Source: Amylibacter sp. (GTDB lineage: Bacteria > Pseudomonadota > Alphaproteobacteria > Rhodobacterales > Rhodobacteraceae). Taken from it: a DNA stretch of 64,000 nt. Position 1 is the stretch's first letter. Every line of letters starts with the position of its first letter. Below the pieces are notes generated by a model. It had not been told where the DNA came from. It made no database searches and saw nothing but the letters and a program-made list of their open reading frames with translations. A program made the translations under genes and the position numbers. The stretch is from NCBI GenBank assembly GCA_021775355.1, contig JAJFHZ010000006.1:1-64000 (forward strand), read 5' to 3'. Below, in pieces: positions 17,573-25,766 of this stretch.

Positions 17573-18274
17573 TTACCGAAGTATCCGTGCAGCCAAAATA
17601 GGTCCGTGATCCGGCGTTTGCACGATGACAGCCGTTTGGGCACCTTCGTCCACTGATTGTTCAAGCACCCATCCCTGTTGGCCGTTCCATTCGCCTACAC
17701 GTTCCCATGAGGTGACAATATTTGTATGTTTCAACGTCAGCCCGCGATTTTCACCGGCTTTGACTTCGGTCACGTAGTTCGGCTCGTATTGTACAACAAA
17801 AACATCTGCGATTGAAATTGTATCATCACTTGGGTTGATACTGATTTGAAAACCCCCTGTTTGTTTTTCAACGTTCAACAGCACTTTATCCGCCTGCTGC
17901 CCAAACTTTTTCAGCTGCGTTTCAATTTTCTCTGGCTTGGCACCGGCGACGTAAGACTGACCCTGAAAAAACATTTGCGGTGTCACTAGGCGATAGCGGC
18001 TACCAAGAACCATATTGTAATATTCCTGACGGTCGGTGAATTTCGCCATGGAAAACTGGTCTTTCCAGCCAAGGTAATCCCAATAATCCACATGCATCGC
18101 GAGGGCCAATACATTGTCACGCTCAGCCAGTTTAGCCAAAATCTTATCCGCCGGTGGGCAGGATGAACATCCTTCAGAAGTATAAAGTTCCACGACAATA
18201 AGCGGTGCATCTTCCCCTGCATAAGCAGTTGTTCCGAATATGGCCAAGACCAACGACACAATCAAATTGCGCAT
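17573..18274 (-). CDS. Exported DUF1223 thioredoxin-like protein
   Basis: A 233-residue secreted protein: signal peptide at residues 1-19 (MRNLIVSLVLAIFGTTAYA), then VVELYTSEGCSSCPPADKIL, the hallmark of DUF1223, with a thioredoxin-type C36-S-S-C39 motif. The fold is related to thioredoxin; the biochemical role is unknown. GGGTG upstream favours the ATG at 18274 over the one at 18307. It is divergent from the TauE/SafE permease and shares a terminator with infC. It might serve periplasmic disulfide chemistry with the nearby CcmG, but that is a guess from position. Confidence 0.8.
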   Translation of the reverse strand: MRNLIVSLVLAIFGTTAYAGEDAPLIVVELYTSEGCSSCPPADKILAKLAERDNVLALAMHVDYWDYLGWKDQFSMAKFTDRQEYYNMVLGSRYRLVTPQMFFQGQSYVAGAKPEKIETQLKKFGQQADKVLLNVEKQTGGFQISINPSDDTISIADVFVVQYEPNYVTEVKAGENRGLTLKHTNIVTSWERVGEWNGQQGWVLEQSVDEGAQTAVIVQTPDHGPILAARILR

Positions 18275-18439
18275 AAATGCACCCATTTCATTTCTACATG
18301 GAATCAATAATTAGATCATGCTGCGGCATAAATCCAATAAAGTGTTTGCGACTAAACGTTACAAAAACACGGAATTGCATAATTTTATTGTGATTTCGGT
18401 GAAAACCGGCAATCTGCACAAAAATACCGGAACACACCT

Positions 18440-19189
18440 ATGGACATGACAATTCTCATCGCAACAGCTGCATTTCTTGCAGGTATCTTGAACGCCATCG
18501 CAGGTGGCGGCACTTTCCTGACTTTCCCCGCTCTTGTCTTTGCAGGTGTTCCTCCGATTATCGCCAACGCCACCAGTGCAATCGCGGTTTTTCCGGGCTA
18601 TCTGTCATCTGCCGCTGGCTTTCGCGCCGATATTGCCACCATCAACCGCCGCCAACTGATCCGGCAATCCGCGCTTTCACTCGCAGGTGGCCTGATTGGC
18701 GCACTGTTGTTATTAATCTCATCCAACGATTTCTTTACCATAATCGTGCCGTTCCTGCTGCTGGCATCCACCGCGATATTTGCCTTTCAGGATCGTATTC
18801 TGGCATGGGGCCGCAACGGTGGTTTGCAACTGACACCATATGGGGCCGCCGGAACATTGGCGGTTTCAATCTACGGTGGTTATTTCAACGGCGGTCTGGG
18901 CATCGTTCTTTTGGCCTTATACGCCCTATGGGGACTGACCAGCCTGAACCTGATGAATGGTTTGAAGAACGGTATATCCTTTGTAATCTCGGCTATTTCC
19001 GTGCTGACATTCGCCCTTGCGGGCCTGATTGTCTGGCCTTCTGCCATCATCATGATGGTCGCAAATATCCTAGGTGGTTATATCGGTGCCAAAATCGCCA
19101 AACGTTTAAGCAAACCCGTGGTGCGCACAATTATTATCACCGTAGGTTTGGTGATGAGTTGTGTGTTTTTCTACCGACTTTTGAATTAA
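18440..19189 (+). CDS. TauE/SafE (TSUP) family membrane permease
   Basis: A 249-residue membrane protein with about eight hydrophobic segments. The opening FLAGILNAIAGGGTFLTFPA and the repeated signature in the second half (YFNGGLGIVLLALYALWG) are typical of TSUP permeases, which move sulfite, sulfonates or related organic anions. The substrate cannot be read from the sequence. The gene stands alone between a divergent DUF1223 gene and the convergent ccmG, whose stop is 2 bp away. Confidence 0.82.
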   Translation: MDMTILIATAAFLAGILNAIAGGGTFLTFPALVFAGVPPIIANATSAIAVFPGYLSSAAGFRADIATINRRQLIRQSALSLAGGLIGALLLLISSNDFFTIIVPFLLLASTAIFAFQDRILAWGRNGGLQLTPYGAAGTLAVSIYGGYFNGGLGIVLLALYALWGLTSLNLMNGLKNGISFVISAISVLTFALAGLIVWPSAIIMMVANILGGYIGAKIAKRLSKPVVRTIIITVGLVMSCVFFYRLLN

Positions 19190-19191
19190 AT

Positions 19192-19722
19192 TTATTTGTC
19201 TGTCAAAACAGGCCGTATCGTCTCTTCCAGAATGCGCTTGGTGATCGGCCCCGCGTGACGCAGTAAAACCTTGCCGTCCCCATCTATGATAAAGGTTTCA
19301 GGTACACCGTACAGGCCCCAGTCCAGCCCCGTACGTCCCTCGTCTTTGGCGATTTTTGTATAGGGGTTGCCAAGTTCCTCCAGAAACCCCGTCGCATTAC
19401 TGGCCTGATCTTTGTAGTTGATACCGTGGATCACGATACCTTCGTCCGCCAAAGCTTGCAATGTGGGGTGTTCGACGCGGCACGGCCCGCACCAGCTGGC
19501 CCAAAAATTGACCAATTTGATGCCGTCCGCCGTCAGGTCTTCTGCCGTCAGTTTGGGCAGATCACTTAGCTGAGTTGTGGTCAACAACGGAGCATCGCGC
19601 CCGATCATAGTGCTGGGTAGGCTGTTGGCATCTTCTCGGTTCAACCCGAATGCAAACAAGGCCGCAAGGGCTATAAAGATCAGCGGTGGGGCTGCGACCC
19701 AAGGGGATATTCTACTTGCCAC
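19192..19722 (-). CDS. ccmG: Thiol:disulfide interchange protein CcmG/DsbE
   Basis: A 176-residue periplasmic thioredoxin anchored by an N-terminal membrane helix (APPLIFIALAALFAFGL, about residues 10-27). The redox motif is WCGPC (C78, C81) and the conserved cis-Pro lies in YGVPETFII. CcmG reduces apocytochrome c cysteines before haem attachment. The GTG at 19722 is chosen because GAGGAGG lies upstream; it overlaps the ccmD stop by 11 bp. Last gene of the ccmC-ccmD-ccmG part of the split maturation cluster. Confidence 0.92.
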   Translation of the reverse strand: MASRISPWVAAPPLIFIALAALFAFGLNREDANSLPSTMIGRDAPLLTTTQLSDLPKLTAEDLTADGIKLVNFWASWCGPCRVEHPTLQALADEGIVIHGINYKDQASNATGFLEELGNPYTKIAKDEGRTGLDWGLYGVPETFIIDGDGKVLLRHAGPITKRILEETIRPVLTDK

Positions 19723-19864
19723 GGCGTGCCTCCTCTGCATCCAGTAGACGCTTCGCACGACGGCTTTGCATCCAAGTCAGGGCAACAAGGCCGATCAAAA
19801 ACGCGAACGAAGTAATATAGGCCAGTATGACCGTATCGGCATATTTTCCAAGATCAGGCATCAT
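19712..19864 (-). CDS. ccmD: Haem exporter protein CcmD
   Basis: A 50-residue single-pass membrane protein. The peptide begins MMPDLGKYADTVILAYITSF and ends in a basic and acidic tail (QSRRAKRLLDAEEARRGK), the usual CcmD pattern. The start at 19864 follows the ccmC stop (TGAATGATG) with AGGA eight bases upstream; the next ATG at 19861 is equally possible. It overlaps ccmG by 11 bp. CcmD helps release holo-CcmE from the CcmABC complex. Position between ccmC and ccmG supports the call. Confidence 0.88.
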   Translation of the reverse strand: MMPDLGKYADTVILAYITSFAFLIGLVALTWMQSRRAKRLLDAEEARRGK

Positions 19865-20587
19865 TCATCCATTCCTAGCTTGCAATACGGCGGCCCGGCG
19901 CAGGCGTATTTCGGTGCGGGTTCGAATGAAAACAAGGGTGACGAACAACAAAAAGAAACCGGCAAAGCATAAAAACAATGGATAGATATAGGCGTTGTCC
20001 ACATGCTGCTCTTTGTTCACGGCAATGGATGCGCTTTGGTGTAACCCCTGATTCCAGAAATTCACCGCATAGCGGGACAGAAATGCAAAAACAGAGCCAA
20101 CCATGCACAGTATTGCAGTCAGGTCTGCGGCCACGTCCGTATCTTCAATCGCATTCCACAACGCGATATAGCCCAGATAAAAGACACACAGGATCATGAA
20201 ACTGGTCAGGCGCGGATCCCACGCCCAATATGTCCCCCACATCGGCTTGCCCCATATGGCACCCGTACCAAGGGCAATCAGGGTCATGGTTAACCCGATA
20301 GGTGCGGCAGCTTTAGCGGCCAGTGCAGATACGTGATGGCGACGGATCAGCCAAATCAGGCTTGTCACCAACATCATAAACCACACACTTACTGCCATTG
20401 TGGCTGTTGGCACATGTATGAAGATAATCTTGACGGTAGAACCCTGCTTATAATCGTCAGGAGTACCGAAAAAGCCCCATAAGACACCTGTCACCAAACA
20501 TAGAGCTGTCAAAATCGACAGAATCGGTATCAGACGGCCCGTAAGCCCCATAAATTTAACCGGATTTGCGTATTCCCAAAATGACAT
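19865..20587 (-). CDS. ccmC: Haem exporter/handling protein CcmC
   Basis: A 240-residue membrane protein with six hydrophobic segments. The haem-handling tryptophan-rich motif WGTYWAWDPRLTS is present, flanked by conserved histidines (FIHVPTA before, LHQSASI after). CcmC loads haem onto CcmE. Because the arsenic genes separate it from ccmB, it needs its own promoter or read-through; 245 bp upstream (20588-20832) hold no gene, and no clear promoter was picked out there. Confidence 0.93.
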   Translation of the reverse strand: MSFWEYANPVKFMGLTGRLIPILSILTALCLVTGVLWGFFGTPDDYKQGSTVKIIFIHVPTATMAVSVWFMMLVTSLIWLIRRHHVSALAAKAAAPIGLTMTLIALGTGAIWGKPMWGTYWAWDPRLTSFMILCVFYLGYIALWNAIEDTDVAADLTAILCMVGSVFAFLSRYAVNFWNQGLHQSASIAVNKEQHVDNAYIYPLFLCFAGFFLLFVTLVFIRTRTEIRLRRAAVLQARNG

Positions 20588-20832
20588 AAAGGTGTTTTAG
20601 CCGTTTTTATAGGTAGGGCAATGGGGGAGTTGTCACAGGGGGAACTTGGGCGAACATATTCCCACCCATGGTGTTTTTATTTATTGGCATTCGGATGGTT
20701 TTCCACCAAGCGCGATCTTGCCCGACAATTCAGGTTTTGAGCGATTGGGGTAAAAGCATATTGCCGGAACAGATCGGGGTTTTGTTGTTGGTGAGCATGC
20801 CAACGATTAAATTTAAAACGCCCTGAGCAGGA

Positions 20833-21480
20833 TCATTCTTCCAACAACCACTTAAACGTGAAGGTCGCAACAGTCGCGGCCAACAGTTGCATGGCGATGA
20901 ATGCAGGGATATGTGCGGGATCAATGCCGGCAAATGTGTTCGAAAACCCGCGTGCGATTGTCACGGCCGGGTTGGCAAATGATGTGGACGACGTGAACCA
21001 GTAAGCGGCGGTGATATACAATCCAACCGCATAGGGGATCGCATGAGAGTGGGATTTCAGGCAACCAAGGATGGTTGCAATCAACCCGAATGTGGCTACA
21101 AATTCACTGATCCACTGACTTGTACCGGTACGGGCATGGGTTGACGGGTCGATCAGCGGGTTTTCGAACATCAGATGTGCGATGAACACGCCGATAATCC
21201 CGCCGATAATTTGTGCACCAACGTAAAGCACTGCATCGAGCTTGTTGAGTTCCTTGCGCAAAACAAACACCAATGTCACCGCTGGATTAAAATGTGCCCC
21301 CGATATGGGGTTAAAGATCAGGATCAACACGACCAGAATGGCCCCCGTAGGGATGGTGTTGCCCAAAAGGGCTATGGCGACATTACCACCCGCCAACCGT
21401 TCGGCCATAATGCCGGATCCTACAACTGTGGCCAATAAGAACAATGTGCCTAACCATTCGGCAAATAATCTGCGTTGCAT
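20833..21480 (-). CDS. aqpS: AqpS-like aquaglyceroporin (arsenite channel)
   Basis: A 215-residue MIP-family channel with six membrane segments and both pore NPA motifs: GAHFNPAVT (first half) and SFANPAVTIARGF (second half). In the ars operon of Sinorhizobium meliloti an aquaglyceroporin, AqpS, takes the place of the ArsB pump and lets arsenite made by ArsC leak out. Here it lies in the same operon as arsR, arsC and arsH, and no arsB or acr3 is present, so the same role is inferred. Last gene of the operon, 5 bp after the dehydratase. Confidence 0.85.
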   Translation of the reverse strand: MQRRLFAEWLGTLFLLATVVGSGIMAERLAGGNVAIALLGNTIPTGAILVVLILIFNPISGAHFNPAVTLVFVLRKELNKLDAVLYVGAQIIGGIIGVFIAHLMFENPLIDPSTHARTGTSQWISEFVATFGLIATILGCLKSHSHAIPYAVGLYITAAYWFTSSTSFANPAVTIARGFSNTFAGIDPAHIPAFIAMQLLAATVATFTFKWLLEE

Positions 21481-21485
21481 AGGTG

Positions 21486-22514
21486 TTACTCCTGATTTTG
21501 AATAAGGTTTTCAGCTTGATGAAGGGCTGAACAATATTTGGTAGTATCAACATTACCGCCTGTTAGTATCACGGCAATGGTTTTGCCTCTGATGTCAATC
21601 TTACCGTTTAGAACGGCCGCAAGGCCAACGGCGGCCCCCGGTTCCACCACGGATTTGTAATCGTCGAAGGCGCATTTCATTGCCATGCAAACCGCATTGT
21701 CACTGACCGACAGGCCGCCTGCCAGAAGCGCCTTGTTGATCGAAAATGTTGTTTTACCGGGTGTGGGCGTCATGATTGCGTCGCAAATCGTTTTGCGCCC
21801 AGTGGGGTTGGACAACCGCTTGCCCGCCAACAATGATCGGCAGGTGTCATCGAATAATGCAGGCTCTGTGGCATAAACTTGGGTTGTTGGGCTAAGGGCT
21901 GCCATGACAATGGCTGAAACGGCTGTCAGCCCACCACCACCGCACGGGACAAGAACGGCGTCAAGTGTGGCATCACTTGCAACTGCTTGGTGATATAATT
22001 CGAACGGCACGGTTCCCGCACCTGCCATCACACGCCGGTCTTCGCTTGGTGGGACCATGACGCGATGTGTTGCATCACGCATGCGCCGCGCTGCATCATC
22101 ACCCAATTCGGCAGCGCGATCATAGGTCACAACGTCACCGCCGAACTGACGAATACGATCCATTTTCAAGGCAGAGGCATCATTAGGCATCACGATCATT
22201 GCAGATGTGCCGACAAGCGAAGCTGCAAGGGCAACGGCCTGTCCATGATTGCCGGACGAATAGGCAATCACACCACGTTTTTTTGCGTCTGCATCCAGCT
22301 GGCGGATACGGTTATAGGCACCGCGGATTTTAAACGCACCTGTGCGTTGGGTATTTTCCGCCTTGATCAGCAAACGCCCGCCAAGGCGCACGTTCACTTC
22401 GGTATTTTCCATTAAGGGCGTGTAAGTGGCAATGCCGGACAGGGCGGTGGCGGCTTCTTGAATATCTGCCAGTGTAGGCGCACTAAGCTGTTGTTCTTCA
22501 TTGTTTTTACTCAT
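21486..22514 (-). CDS. PLP-dependent threonine/serine dehydratase-like enzyme
   Basis: A 342-residue fold-type II PLP enzyme. The PLP lysine is in GAFKIRGAYN, with SSGNHGQAVA (substrate loop) and PCGGGGLTAV (phosphate-binding glycines). This is the pattern of catabolic threonine dehydratase, serine racemase and threo-3-hydroxyaspartate ammonia-lyase; it lacks the C-terminal regulatory domain of IlvA. The start at 22514 has AAAGGAGG seven bases upstream. It lies inside the arsenic operon between arsH and aqpS, an unusual place with no known role in arsenic chemistry. Confidence 0.82.
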   Translation of the reverse strand: MSKNNEEQQLSAPTLADIQEAATALSGIATYTPLMENTEVNVRLGGRLLIKAENTQRTGAFKIRGAYNRIRQLDADAKKRGVIAYSSGNHGQAVALAASLVGTSAMIVMPNDASALKMDRIRQFGGDVVTYDRAAELGDDAARRMRDATHRVMVPPSEDRRVMAGAGTVPFELYHQAVASDATLDAVLVPCGGGGLTAVSAIVMAALSPTTQVYATEPALFDDTCRSLLAGKRLSNPTGRKTICDAIMTPTPGKTTFSINKALLAGGLSVSDNAVCMAMKCAFDDYKSVVEPGAAVGLAAVLNGKIDIRGKTIAVILTGGNVDTTKYCSALHQAENLIQNQE

Positions 22515-22537
22515 CCTCCCCCCTCCTTTATATGCAT

Positions 22538-23248
22538 TCAAATCGATTTTTGATTAACGCGGTTAATCAGATCAATACCGCTTTCATGGCGTTCACTATA
22601 GCGTTCCACCAAGTAGTCTTTGGCATCACGTGTCAGTAATGTGAACTTCATCAATTCTTCCATCACATCGACCATACGATTGTAATTGGAGCAAGGTTTC
22701 ATCCGATCGTTATCGTCAAATTCTAGAAATGCCTTGGGGGTAGAAGATTGGTTCGGGATGGTCAAAAGCCGCATCCAACGGCCCAGAATACGCAGTTGGT
22801 TCACGGCGTTAAAACTTTGCGAACCACCGTTTACCTGCATCACCGCCAGAGTTTTGCCTTGGGTCGGCCTGACTGCCCCCAACGACAAGGGTATCCAGTC
22901 TATCTGGGCCTTCATGACGGCTGTCATGGCCCCGTGGCGTTCAGGCGAACACCAGACCATGCCATCGCACCATGTCACAAGATCACGCAATTCGCGCACT
23001 TTGGGATGGGTTTCGTCCTGATCGTCTGGCAAAGGCAGGCCCGAAGGATCATACAGGCGGGTTTCGGCACCAAATCTGTTCAAAACCCGTTCCGCTTCCA
23101 ATGATATCAACCGGCTGAACGAGCGAGTGCGCAACGAGCCGTAAAGCAGCAATATTTTTGACGGATTTTGGATTTCAGATGTTAAACCCAATTGGGATTT
23201 ATCAACCTGGCGAAAATGTTCATCTGCAATATTAGGCGTGTCGGTCAC
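22538..23248 (-). CDS. arsH: ArsH NADPH-dependent FMN reductase / organoarsenical oxidase
   Basis: A 236-residue flavodoxin-like protein. The FMN phosphate loop LLYGSLRTRSFSR and the segments WCSPERHGAMTAVMKAQIDW, then VNGGSQSFNAVN, are ArsH hallmarks. ArsH oxidises trivalent methylated or aromatic arsenicals to less toxic pentavalent forms. The start is a GTG at 23248 that overlaps the arsC stop (GTGA), showing translational coupling. Third gene of the operon. Confidence 0.93.
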   Translation of the reverse strand: MTDTPNIADEHFRQVDKSQLGLTSEIQNPSKILLLYGSLRTRSFSRLISLEAERVLNRFGAETRLYDPSGLPLPDDQDETHPKVRELRDLVTWCDGMVWCSPERHGAMTAVMKAQIDWIPLSLGAVRPTQGKTLAVMQVNGGSQSFNAVNQLRILGRWMRLLTIPNQSSTPKAFLEFDDNDRMKPCSNYNRMVDVMEELMKFTLLTRDAKDYLVERYSERHESGIDLINRVNQKSI

Positions 23249-23664
23249 AGGGTTTTTCCATCTTTGTTAACGATGACGCTGCCGTCTTCTTTTAGAATTG
23301 GGAAATCGGGTATGACATCAAGGATATCCAGAACAGCTTCGGATGGACGACAGAGCTTTACACCTTTAGGTGAACAAACAATCGGTCGGTTTACCAAAAC
23401 AGGATGTAAAATCATCGCATCAAGCAAAGCTTCATCGCTGATCGCCGGGTCAATCAGGCCAAGCTCATCGGCCGGTGATTTTGTGGTACGCAATGCTTGC
23501 CGGGGCGTTATGCCAGCGGCAGCAAAAAGACCCAATAGCTGTGGCTTTGTCCAGCCGGTATTCAGATACTCGATGACAACATGGGGTTCTTTGCCGGCTT
23601 TAATGATCGCAAGCACATTGCGAGATGTGCCACATGCGGGGTTATGATAAATAACGAGTGTCAT
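23245..23664 (-). CDS. arsC: Glutaredoxin-dependent arsenate reductase ArsC
   Basis: A 139-residue ArsC of the E. coli plasmid R773 type. The catalytic Cys11 lies in YHNPACGTSRN, and the arginine-containing segments (RTTKSP, LVNRPIV, LCRPSE) that bind arsenate are in place. It reduces arsenate to arsenite using glutathione and glutaredoxin. Its start overlaps the arsR stop by 23 bp and its stop overlaps arsH by 4 bp. Confidence 0.95.
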   Translation of the reverse strand: MTLVIYHNPACGTSRNVLAIIKAGKEPHVVIEYLNTGWTKPQLLGLFAAAGITPRQALRTTKSPADELGLIDPAISDEALLDAMILHPVLVNRPIVCSPKGVKLCRPSEAVLDILDVIPDFPILKEDGSVIVNKDGKTL

Positions 23665-24013
23665 TGTCTTCCTTGTGTTCTTTCGGGGTGCACGTGATTT
23701 GGTCGATTAAAGGTTCACAAAATTCGGGTTTACCGCCACAACAATCTTCCATCAAGAATGCCAGCAGACCATGTATGCCATCGTAATCCGCAAAATAACG
23801 AATGGTTCGGCCCATGCGTTCATTACGAATCAAACCGGACTGCAGCAAGATCGAAAGATTGGCAGACATGGTATTTTGGCGAACATTCAGCCTTTGCCCC
23901 AATTCCCCCGACAACATTCCGTCATTGCCTGCCTTAACAAGCAGACGAAAAACATCCAATCGGGTCGGTTGACTTAGGGCGGAGAAGGCTACGGGTGCGT
24001 TTGTTATATCCAT
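23642..24013 (-). CDS. arsR: Arsenic-responsive repressor ArsR
   Basis: A 123-residue ArsR/SmtB winged-helix repressor (FSALSQPTRLDVFRLL... LNVRQNTMSANLSILLQSGLI). Instead of the classical CVC site in the DNA-recognition helix it has a C-terminal cluster C91, C92 and C99 (EDCCGGKPEFC), the arrangement of the Acidithiobacillus ferrooxidans type, which binds As(III) at three cysteines. It heads the operon. The ATG at 24013 abuts the operator, so the transcript may have almost no leader. Confidence 0.93.
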   Translation of the reverse strand: MDITNAPVAFSALSQPTRLDVFRLLVKAGNDGMLSGELGQRLNVRQNTMSANLSILLQSGLIRNERMGRTIRYFADYDGIHGLLAFLMEDCCGGKPEFCEPLIDQITCTPKEHKEDNDTRYLS

Positions 24014-24049
24014 ATATCATGAATTATTGATATACTGACACCCTGTCAA
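24014..24049 (-). promoter_or_regulatory. arsR promoter and ArsR operator
   Basis: On the minus strand a perfect -35 TTGACA (24049-24044) is followed by a dyad ATATCA-N8-TGATAT at 24033-24014, directly before the arsR ATG. The -10 element (best fit TAATTC at 24026-24021, spacer 17) lies inside the dyad, so a bound repressor would block polymerase. It separates the ars genes from ccmB, whose stop is at 24065. Confidence 0.7.
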
Positions 24050-24064
24050 GACAGATGTTTCGGT

Positions 24065-24724
24065 CTACCCCTTTAGATTGGCCTTTAACGCCAATGCGCT
24101 GGCAAACGGCATGATTGCGACGCTGAACATAGTCAGTCCCGCAAGTAAGATCAGGCTTGGCAACGGGTTCAAACCGTCAACGGATTTCGTAACGGTGACA
24201 GCTCCGAAAATCAGGGTCGGTATATAAAGCGGCAACACAAGAAGGGACAGCAAAAGCCCACCACGCTTGACGCCGACAGTGACAGCCGCCCCGAATGCAC
24301 CGATGAAAGACAATGCAGGCGTTCCAATGGCAAGGCTTGCAATAAGCCATGGATAAGCAAGTTCCGACAGGTTCAACAGGTAGCCCAAGGGCATGGCGGC
24401 GATAGTCAGGGGTAGACCGGTCGTGATCCAATGAGCCGCAGCTTTGGCAGCTGTAATACCCGACAGGGGCAAGGGGGATGTGGCAAGGACATCCAACGTG
24501 CCATCCTCATAGTCCAATTGAAAGATGCGGTCGAGCGATAGAAGACAGGCCAGCAAGGCACCGATCCAAAGGATGCCGGGTGCAATGCGGGCCAAAAGCG
24601 TTAGATCGGAACCGACACCGAAAGGAACAAACATCACCACAATCAGGAAAAAGGCAAGTGCCAGCCCGAAACCACCGCCGGAACGAAAAGCCAGTTTTAA
24701 ATCACGCACAAACAGGGCCAGCAT
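24065..24724 (-). CDS. ccmB: Haem exporter permease CcmB
   Basis: A 219-residue membrane protein with six hydrophobic segments (starts MLALFVRDLKLAFRSGGG; FQLDYEDGTLDVLATSPLPL is the conserved cytoplasmic loop). It is the permease of the CcmAB transporter that drives release of holo-CcmE. The ATG at 24724 overlaps the ccmA stop by one base (TGATG) and has GGAAGGA eight bases upstream; the preceding TTG is less likely. Its natural partner ccmC lies 3.5 kb further on, beyond the arsenic operon. Confidence 0.92.
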   Translation of the reverse strand: MLALFVRDLKLAFRSGGGFGLALAFFLIVVMFVPFGVGSDLTLLARIAPGILWIGALLACLLSLDRIFQLDYEDGTLDVLATSPLPLSGITAAKAAAHWITTGLPLTIAAMPLGYLLNLSELAYPWLIASLAIGTPALSFIGAFGAAVTVGVKRGGLLLSLLVLPLYIPTLIFGAVTVTKSVDGLNPLPSLILLAGLTMFSVAIMPFASALALKANLKG

Positions 24725-25344
24725 CAATATGATCCTTCCAAAAATATGGACGTATCAATGTGTTTTGTTGGACCAAATCGGGCCAGATCAAGGGTTTTAG
24801 CAGTTGGAATATCCAGATCTAGGTGGGTGGATAGCACTGCAATCCCCCCCTGTCCGCAATGTTCGGAAATGCTTCTTGCAATCAATTGTGTGTGTTCTGT
24901 ATCCAACGATGTGGTGGGTTCGTCCATCAGCCAAATTTTACGGTTCGATAGGGTCAGCCGCGCCAATCCAAGGCGACGTTTTTGGCCTGCGGACAGATTG
25001 GCGGCATAGCGATCAGCAAGTTGGCGCAAACCAAAGCGATCAATGACCGCAGCAATCGTATCCGTTCCGTATACGCCTGCCCAAAACGACAGGTTTTCAA
25101 CCACGGTCAGTTGATATTTCACCGCATCCAGATGGCCGGAATAAGCGACGTCATCATGATCCAGTTCCAAGGTGCCACTTGCAGGTTGGCCAAGTCCCGC
25201 AAGCACGCGCAACAGGGTGGATTTACCAACACCGTTGGGCCCGCGCAGAATCAGACAATCTTTTGTCGACAGGTAAAAACTGACATCTTGCAAGACTTGG
25301 CGCGCGCCGCGCGTACAACAGATATTATTGGCTATAATCGTCAT
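24724..25344 (-). CDS. ccmA: Haem exporter ATP-binding protein CcmA
   Basis: A 206-residue ABC ATPase. Walker A GPNGVGKST, signature LSAGQKRRLGLARL, Walker B IWLMDEPTTSLD and the switch His (LSTHLD) are all present. The short length and immediate coupling to ccmB identify it as CcmA. The ATG at 25344 (MTIIANN) is preferred over the TTG at 25362. It is the first gene of the cluster; no clear promoter was identified upstream. Confidence 0.93.
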   Translation of the reverse strand: MTIIANNICCTRGARQVLQDVSFYLSTKDCLILRGPNGVGKSTLLRVLAGLGQPASGTLELDHDDVAYSGHLDAVKYQLTVVENLSFWAGVYGTDTIAAVIDRFGLRQLADRYAANLSAGQKRRLGLARLTLSNRKIWLMDEPTTSLDTEHTQLIARSISEHCGQGGIAVLSTHLDLDIPTAKTLDLARFGPTKHIDTSIFLEGSY

Positions 25345-25715
25345 GCGGGATGGATAGCGCAAAGTGGGGGGGATGGGAAGCTGCTGTCACAGCTTATCGC
25401 CCCGTCGCCCTTTCCGGTGGCGGGGTTTATCGTTTCATATGAATGTATCAACAAGAAGGTGGGCCCACCGATGTGGTTGTATATGCCGAACAAAGGTTTT
25501 TACCCTTTGCACCTGATCCTAACAGTTAAGTTTTGGTGGTTTCCTAAGTTTGGCGCTGTTACCCGCCCTTCGAAAACCCGTTAACCACTTTTGACGTCGG
25601 GGATAGGTATACACCGGGATTGGTTGAGGGATCGTAAAGTGAGCGTACGGTTTCATAACAGAAACTGGTCAGGTGAATACCTGATTATACGGCCATGCTA
25701 CGGATATTTTGATAT
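25345..25715. other. Intergenic stretch upstream of ccmA, no gene recognised
   Basis: About 370 bp between ccmA and the terminator of the small basic protein gene. A GC-rich hairpin is possible around 25398-25422 (CGCCC...GGCGGGG region), which could belong to the ccmA leader. No coding frame here looks real; no promoter stands out. Confidence 0.4.
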
Positions 25716-25745
25716 AAAAAGGGCCGCGACCAGCGCGACCCTTTC
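25716..25745 (-). terminator. Rho-independent terminator of the small basic protein gene
   Basis: On the minus strand the stem AAAGGGTCGCG/CGCGGCCCTTT (one wobble) with a short CTGGT-type loop runs into TTTTT. It lies 22 bp after the stop of the 51-residue gene at 25767, which supports that gene being real. Confidence 0.85.
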
Positions 25746-25766
25746 ATCGTTCAGACCCATAAGAGA

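Noticed and set aside
20730..20933. 67-residue minus-strand frame in the aqpS-ccmC gap
   Set aside because: It overlaps the end of aqpS in another frame, has no ribosome binding site and no recognisable sequence.
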